Source of the DNA: Dyadobacter sp. 676
Lineage (GTDB): Bacteria > Bacteroidota > Bacteroidia > Cytophagales > Spirosomataceae
Direction: 5' to 3'
NCBI RefSeq assembly: GCF_040448675.1
Contig: NZ_CP159289.1
Location: 3,435,001-3,499,000 of the forward strand
Length of the DNA stretch: 64,000 nt
Shown here: in pieces, positions 61,759-64,000 of the stretch
Layout: each line of letters opens with the position of its first letter
Numbering within the stretch: position 1 is the stretch's first letter
Program-made: the position numbers and the translations under genes
Notes under the pieces: model-generated
What the model was told of the DNA's origin: nothing
Database searches by the model: none
The model's input: the letters and a program-made list of their open reading frames with translations, nothing else

Positions 61759-61811
61759 CGACTCCAAATTGTGAAACAAACGGTTTTCACGCTTGTGTTG
61801 AAATGTTGTCT

Positions 61812-61894
61812 GGGGGTGTACCAGAGTGGCCAAATGGGGCAGACTGTAAATCTGCTGACGTATGTCTTCGGTGGTTCGAATCCATCCGCCCCCA
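61812..61894 (+). tRNA. tRNA-Tyr (GTA)
   Basis: Type II tRNA with acceptor GGGGGTG/CGCCCCC, anticodon stem GCAGA/TCTGC, loop CTGTAAA (GTA) and a long variable arm before GGTTCGAATCC. 83 nt; CCA not encoded. Confidence 0.96.
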
Positions 61895-61957
61895 CAGTTT
61901 GAGTCTGAGAAAAAGCTTCAATTAAGACCAGTTTTTGAGGTTAAGACGAAAACAAAT

Positions 61958-62033
61958 GCGGAAGTAGCTCAGCTGGTAGAGCGATAGCCTTCCAAGCTAT
62001 AGGTCGCGAGTTCGAACCTCGTCTTCCGCTCCA
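61958..62033 (+). tRNA. tRNA-Gly (TCC)
   Basis: Acceptor GCGGAAG/CTTCCGC, anticodon stem ATAGC/GCTAT with loop CTTCCAA (TCC) and T-arm CGAGTTCGAACCTCG. 76 nt including encoded CCA at 62031-62033. Confidence 0.96.
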
Positions 62034-62114
62034 ATAGAAGCATCATCGAAGCGATTAGCGAAAACATTCAATAGAGACTTTTTCGCTAGTCGCTTTTTGA
62101 TTCTAATAATGATT

Positions 62115-62179
<65 letters not shown>

Positions 62180-62222
62180 ATTTGGGACTAACCGGAGAAG
62201 GTAAGACAAATATGGCATTAAC

Positions 62223-62310
<88 letters not shown>

Positions 62311-62343
62311 CAAAAGAGAAGTGAAACGATAATTAGGCATAAC

Positions 62344-62415
<72 letters not shown>

Positions 62416-62579
62416 CAAGAAATTGGATCGTCGAGATTCAAAAGGCGGGTTCTCCTGCAATGTTTTGATCCTGGTTTGGTTAACGATTGCGGTGTTTTGA
62501 TTGCAGCAGGCCAGCGAGGATCAATTAGTAGTGTATAATAAATTCGTAATAACTTTTAATTTTTAAGCGTACTTAAGTC

Positions 62580-63767
62580 ATGGCAAAAGAGACGTTTGAC
62601 CGCTCGAAACCCCACGTAAATATTGGTACTATCGGGCACGTTGACCACGGTAAAACTACCCTTACAGCGGCGATTACAACTGTGCTGGCTGAAAAAGGTT
62701 ATGCACAGAAACGCGACTTCTCATCGATCGACAATGCTCCTGAAGAGAAAGAGCGTGGTATCACAATCAACACCTCTCACGTAGAATACCAAACAGCCAA
62801 CCGTCACTATGCGCACGTTGACTGTCCAGGTCACGCTGACTACGTGAAGAACATGGTAACTGGTGCTGCTCAGATGGACGGCGCGATCATCGTGGTTGCC
62901 GCTACTGACGGTCCAATGCCACAAACCCGCGAGCACATCCTTTTGGCTCGTCAGGTAGGTGTACCTCAGCTGGTTGTGTTCATGAACAAAGTGGACATGG
63001 TTGATGATCCTGAGCTTCTTGAGCTTGTTGAGATGGAAATTCGCGAGCTTCTGAGCTTTTACGAATTCGATGGCGATAACATTCCTGTAATCCAGGGTTC
63101 TGCTTTGGGTGGTCTGAACGGCGATCCTAAGTGGGTTAAAACAATCGAAGACCTGATGGATGCTGTTGACAACTGGATTCCAATTCCTCCACGTATGACA
63201 GATCTTCCATTCCTGATGCCTGTTGAAGACGTATTCTCGATCACTGGTCGTGGTACTGTTGCAACTGGTCGTATCGAACGTGGTGTGATCAACTCTGGTG
63301 ATCCTGTTGATATCCTTGGTATGGGTGCAGAAGGTCTCAAATCAACCGTAACCGGTGTTGAGATGTTCCGTAAAATCCTCGACCGCGGTGAAGCTGGTGA
63401 CAACGTAGGTCTTCTCCTCCGTGGTATCGACAAAACCGATATCCGTCGTGGTATGGTTATCTGTAAGCCAGGTTCCGTTAAGCCTCACCAACACTTCAAA
63501 GGTGAAGTTTACGTACTGTCGAAAGAAGAAGGTGGACGTCACACTCCATTCTTTAACAAATACCGTCCTCAGTTCTACTTCCGTACCACTGACGTGACAG
63601 GTGAAATCACACTTCCTGCCGGTGTTGAAATGGTTATGCCAGGTGACAACATCACTATCGAAGTGAAGCTGATCAACAAAATCGCTATGGAAAAAGGTCT
63701 TCGTTTCGCGATCCGTGAAGGTGGACGTACCGTAGGTGCTGGTCAGGTAACTGAAATTCTTGACTAA
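62580..63767 (+). CDS. tuf: Elongation factor Tu
   Basis: 395 residues. EF-Tu carries aminoacyl-tRNA to the ribosome as a GTP complex. G-motifs are GHVDHGKTT (P-loop, residues 19-27), DCPGH (about 80-84), NKVD (about 135-138) and GSAL. Domains 2 and 3 contain [13 protein letters not shown] and the C-terminal [15 protein letters not shown]. Codon use is strongly optimised. It lies in the classic tRNA-Tyr/Gly/Thr - tuf - tRNA-Trp - secE arrangement; the 164-bp spacer before it shows no clear extra promoter, so it may be read through from the tRNAs. Confidence 0.99.
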   Translation: MAKETFDRSKPHVNIGTIGHVDHGKTTLTAAITTVLAEKGYAQKRDFSSIDNAPEEKERGITINTSHVEYQTANRHYAHVDCPGHADYVKNMVTGAAQMDGAIIVVAATDGPMPQTREHILLARQVGVPQLVVFMNKVDMVDDPELLELVEMEIRELLSFYEFDGDNIPVIQGSALGGLNGDPKWVKTIEDLMDAVDNWIPIPPRMTDLPFLMPVEDVFSITGRGTVATGRIERGVINSGDPVDILGMGAEGLKSTVTGVEMFRKILDRGEAGDNVGLLLRGIDKTDIRRGMVICKPGSVKPHQHFKGEVYVLSKEEGGRHTPFFNKYRPQFYFRTTDVTGEITLPAGVEMVMPGDNITIEVKLINKIAMEKGLRFAIREGGRTVGAGQVTEILD

Positions 63768-63783
63768 TCAAGATAGCAATATT

Positions 63784-63822
63784 AAAACAAGTGCATTTCT
63801 TTTGGAATGCACTTGTTTTTTT
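63784..63822 (+). terminator. Terminator of tuf
   Basis: A 14-bp stem, AAAACAAGTGCATT (63784-63797) with AATGCACTTGTTTT (63806-63819), is followed by TTT. Confidence 0.95.
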
Positions 63823-63843
63823 GTAAAAAAAGTCGTATCTTTG
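63813..63843 (+). promoter_or_regulatory. Promoter of tRNA-Trp-secE
   Basis: TATCTTTG at 63836-63843 is a perfect -7 box; TTG at 63813-63815 gives a -33 element at 20-bp spacing. The -33 part lies within the 3' arm of the tuf terminator. Confidence 0.75.
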
Positions 63844-63871
63844 CAGCCCCGAAAGGGTGGTCGCACGATAG

Positions 63872-63942
63872 ACGGGTGTAGTTCAAGGGTAGAATAGCGG
63901 TCTCCAAAACCGTTGATGGGAGTTCGAATCTCTCCACCCGTG
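63872..63942 (+). tRNA. tRNA-Trp (CCA)
   Basis: Acceptor ACGGGTG/CACCCGT, anticodon loop CTCCAAA (CCA) with stem CGGT/ACCG, and T-arm GGGAGTTCGAATCTCTC. 71 nt; 3' CCA not encoded. Confidence 0.95.
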
Positions 63943-63961
63943 CATAAATCGAAAAGGTGAA

Positions 63962-64000
63962 ATGGAAAAATTTACTTCTTTTTTGAAAGCGTCCTGGGAG
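63962..64000 (+). CDS. secE: Preprotein translocase subunit SecE (start only)
   Basis: The first 13 residues, MEKFTSFLKASWE, are visible before the window ends. SecE is the small essential subunit of the SecYEG channel; in this phylum its short N-terminal amphipathic helix reads much like this. The call rests mainly on position: 19 nt after tRNA-Trp and downstream of tuf, where secE-nusG-rplK normally follow. The reading frame is open to the edge. Confidence 0.8.
   Translation, partial: MEKFTSFLKASWE

Noticed and set aside
62416..62579. Regulatory RNA or riboswitch in the tuf leader
   Set aside because: Some weak pairing is possible (GATTGC/GCAATC-type words), but I find no known fold or convincing long stem.

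Overview
The window reads as chromosomal DNA of a Bacteroidota bacterium of the order Cytophagales, most like Dyadobacter and relatives; the genus is my inference. Several signs agree. Starts lack Shine-Dalgarno sequences, promoters carry the Bacteroidota -7 box TAnnTTTG, and GC is moderate. Family-restricted genes are present (DUF3078, DUF2520, DUF1338, alternative complex III), and the tRNA-Tyr/Gly/Thr - tuf - tRNA-Trp - secE order is typical of the phylum. Nearly everything is vertically inherited core or household gene content. I see no insertion sequence, prophage, plasmid function or CRISPR array.

Layout. 1-1573: a partial 2-oxoadipate dioxygenase-like gene (DUF1338) and proC, separated by a long palindromic repeat. 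1798-8669: a three-gene cassette (transglutaminase-amidoligase fusion, ATP-grasp/alpha-E fusion, second transglutaminase) that looks like an uncharacterised peptide-ligation/cleavage system. 8878-12594: pdhB, a DksA/TraR-like gene and a surface lipoprotein. 12629-18046: mostly minus-strand genes (sbcD, an acyltransferase, kdsC, a DUF2520 reductase, a DUF1080 hydrolase) plus a plus-strand polysaccharide deacetylase; the deacetylase and acyltransferase are frameshifted. 18093-23830: ribosomal and translation genes (rplM-rpsI, rpsB, tsf), an ECF sigma factor, a DUF3078 protein and mscL. 23984-32702: division and cell-wall cluster murD-ftsW-murG-murC-ftsQ-ftsA-ftsZ, with ftsA frameshifted. 32742-38615: an FMN reductase, accD, smpB, an HNH nuclease, rpsA and tRNA-Cys. 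38786-55474: one long respiratory cluster encoding alternative complex III (actA-F), cytochrome oxidase subunits, heme A synthesis and assembly factors. 55598-61647: a GH106-like glycosidase, murI, and an ECF sigma/anti-sigma/outer-membrane set. 61728-64000: tRNA array, tuf, tRNA-Trp and the start of secE.

Functionally, quinol electrons would pass through ActB/C/F to the c hemes of ActA/ActE and on to the CuA site of CoxB and the CoxA reaction centre; CtaB and CtaA make heme A, and the Sco-like and small Cys proteins probably serve assembly. The mur/fts genes build and place the septum.

Most unusual observations: (1) three intergenic loci carry GTCA/TGAC words repeated every 10 bp, twice as mirrored arms able to form long segmented hairpins; (2) two of three tandem tRNA-Thr copies are interrupted by GC-rich 15-16 nt inserts at G-runs; (3) three genes, including normally essential ftsA, each carry a single extra base in a homopolymer; (4) the amidoligase/ATP-grasp/transglutaminase cassette; (5) His-rich extensions on several respiratory subunits.
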